Assembly (NCBI GenBank): GCA_035550375.1
Contig: DASZPH010000116.1
Span: forward strand, 1 to 64,000
Direction: 5' to 3'
DNA: 64,000 bases
From: DASSFG01 sp035550375
Lineage (GTDB): Bacteria; Planctomycetota; Planctomycetia; Pirellulales; JAICIG01
In this document: positions 46,301 to 49,300 of the stretch, one piece after another
How positions within the stretch are numbered: position 1 is the stretch's first letter
How the letters are laid out: every line of letters starts with the position of its first letter
Notes under the pieces: generated by a model
What the model was told of the DNA's origin: nothing
Databases searched by the model: none
What the model saw: only the letters and a program-made list of their open reading frames with translations
Made by a program: the position numbers and the translations under genes

Positions 46301-49300
46301 CGGTCGCCAGCGTGCCGCCACGGATGGTGGCCGTTGAAAGCAGCGTGGCGGAGCCGGCTCCGGAGAGCGTGCCGGAAAGGAGCTCGAAGTTGGTTACGCC
46401 CACCGTGCCGTCAACTTGCAACGTGTCGGTGGCCAGGGCCAGAGAGGCCACGTCCCCGGACTCGCCGTTCGCGACCGTAATCGTCGGAGCACCCGGTACT
46501 CCGATGAAGACGTGGTCGGTCGTGGTCGGGACCGCGCCCGTGCTCCAGTTCGACGGATTGCTCCAGTCGCCGCCGGCCGGATTGATCCAATAGTCCGTCG
46601 TGCCGACCGGGACGACGCCCAAAGTCATGCCGGTTGCGCCGTAGTAGGTTGCCAAGAAGGCGCCGTTGGCGAGCCGCGTGTTCTTGACCGCGAAGTCACC
46701 GCTGATGGAGCCGAGCGGCCCCGATTCGAACACGGGATAAAGCGAGCCGTCGGCAGGTGGCGAGAATCCTTCGTCGTCCAACACGTTGAGCGTGCCGCCT
46801 AAGGTGGCCACGCCGTCGACGGTCACCTGGTCAAACTGACCGTCCGCGGTCCCCCGCAGCAAGAGAGACAGGGTACCGCCCGAGTGCTGCGTGTAGTTAC
46901 CGTTGATCGCGACCACCCCGTTGGGAGCGAACGTCCCGCCATTGATCGTCAAGTTGTCGGCAATGGTTCCAGGCCCGGTGATTCTCCCTCCGTTGATAAC
47001 CACATTGCCGTTCCCGCTGCCGGCGCCCGCACCGCCGCCACCTGCGGCCCCGTCGAGCGTGCCGTTTTCGATCGCCGTTGTGCCCGAGACCTGGGTGTAG
47101 GTAAATCCTGCGGGGGCAACGAAGGTAACCCCCGGCCCGATGGTTACCGTTCCCGCGTTAGTGAAATTGAAGGCGTTGGTGGTGAAGGTATCGGAGTTGA
47201 TGTTGAGGCTGCCCTGCACGTCGTTGTCGTCCAAATTCGCCAGGGCGGAATCGCCGGCGGCGTTCACGGTCAACTGTCCGCCGCCCAGGTTGATCGTGGC
47301 GTCGTTGGTCCGAATGTCGTCGCCCGTAAGCTCTAGGGTGCCCGCGTCCACTTCCCAGGTGCCGCCGGTAAGCACGCCATTCGCGAAATTCGTGATGCCT
47401 CCCTGCGGACTCACAACCAACGAGCCGCCGCTCACGATCACCGCGCCATGATTCGTAAACGTGCCTGCCGGATCGATCACGAGACCGAAGTCGCTCGTGA
47501 TGCTCGAATCCGCGTCGTTAATGATCGCATCGCTGGCTGCGCCGGCGGTCAGTTCGCCCTCGATGCCGTTCAGAGTGGCATCGAGAAAGAGCACCGAGTC
47601 TCCGGCACCCGTCGGATCGATGGCGATTTGGTTGGAACTGTTGATGCCGAAGGTAATGGTAACGCCTTCCACGCTCACCGCCGTGCCGTCGAACAGAATC
47701 TTGCCCCAACTCGTGGGGTCGACCCCGAGGGCGATCGTTGCGTCCCCGCTCAGAGCCGTGCCGACCCCTTGATCGATGCTGAGCGTGCTGTCGCCCTCGA
47801 TCGCCAAGGTGTTGAAGCCGGGTGCCGAGCCGACCGTGAGCGACTGCACCGACACATTCTCACCGCCCGAGATCAGGACGGTTCCGGAGAGCGCGGGCAC
47901 GTTGATCAGCGCGTTGTCGTGGCTGGTCGGAACTCCGTTACTCCAGTTGCCGGCCGCGTTCCAGTCGCCGCCGGCGGGGTTGGTCCAATAGTCAGTCGTG
48001 CCGGCTGGATTCAGGCTGAGAACCAGGGCGTTCGCTCCTGACGGCTCGTAGTTGGCCAGATAGTAGGGCGTCAACGAGTTGCCGCCAGACAGGCTCGTAT
48101 TGACCGTGGGGAATTCGCCGTTGAACGACGCAGCGGTGACCACGTCGAAGAACTGGCCCAACGGGGGAGAGAACCCGCCCGTGGCCTGCACGTCGAGCAT
48201 GCCGCCAGAGTTGGTGGTGCCCGTGACGTTCATCTGGTCGAAACCGCCGGCGAACCCCCCGCCGATGTCGATCTTCAGCGTGCCGCTGGGTGTTTGGGTG
48301 TAGTTGCCTTGGATGTTGATGGTGCCGACAGTTCCGTCGCCGCCGGGCGTGAACGTACCCGAGTTCGTCACGTCGCCCACGATCGTCCCCGAGCCGGTGA
48401 GCGTGCCGTTCACAGTCAACCCGTTTGTGACCGTCAGGTTGTTGAGGGAACCGGCGACGTCCAGGCTGCCGTCGAGAAACAGACTATGAACGGGGCCGCC
48501 CGTGTCGAAGGTGACGCTGTATGGACTTCCGATATAGACCGAGTCGGTGCTGGCCGGCGCCACGCCCGTGCTCCAGTTGCCGGCCGTGCTCCAATTGCCG
48601 CTGCCCGGCCCAACCCAGTAGGTCGTAGTCCCCGCCGGCAAATCGAGCAAACCAAAGGCGGTGGACGCGACCTTCGGGGCGAGGATGTCTCCGCTGGCAA
48701 AGCCGGGGTTGCCGATGGATGCGAAGCTTCCCGACACCCCGGCAGCAGCAGTGATCACGTAATAGGTGTTCCCCCGGGCCGACTGAAAACCGGACAGGGC
48801 GGTCGGGGACAAGGTGCCACCCAAGTTTGCGGTCTGGGCCACGATCCGGTCGAAGCTGCCAAACGTCGTGCCCGCAATGTCGATATCGAGAGCTCCCGTG
48901 CCCGACTGGCTGTACGAACCTTGAATCGTGAGCGTACCCGTCTGGCGTATACCTCCGGGCGCTACCGTGCCGCTGTTCGAGACGCCCCCGTTGATCGTGG
49001 CGTTGCCCGCCAGCAAGCCGGCGTTGGCAAGCGTTCCGCCAGCGGGCGTGAGACTGTAGCCGTTGTTGACGGTGAGCGAACCCGCGGCGGCATTCGTCGT
49101 CAGGCCTGCCAGAGCGTCCGTCGTGCCGCTCGAGGCGTTGTAAATGTGCGACGTGTTGCCATCCAACACAATGCTGGCGGCGTTGGTGACGATGTTGTCG
49201 CCGCTGAGCCGCAAGACGCCGCCGCTGACGGCCTTCCACGTGCCGCCGGTCAGCGTTCCGGCAGAAAAATTGCCGCTGGAAGTCACCGTCAGACTGCCCC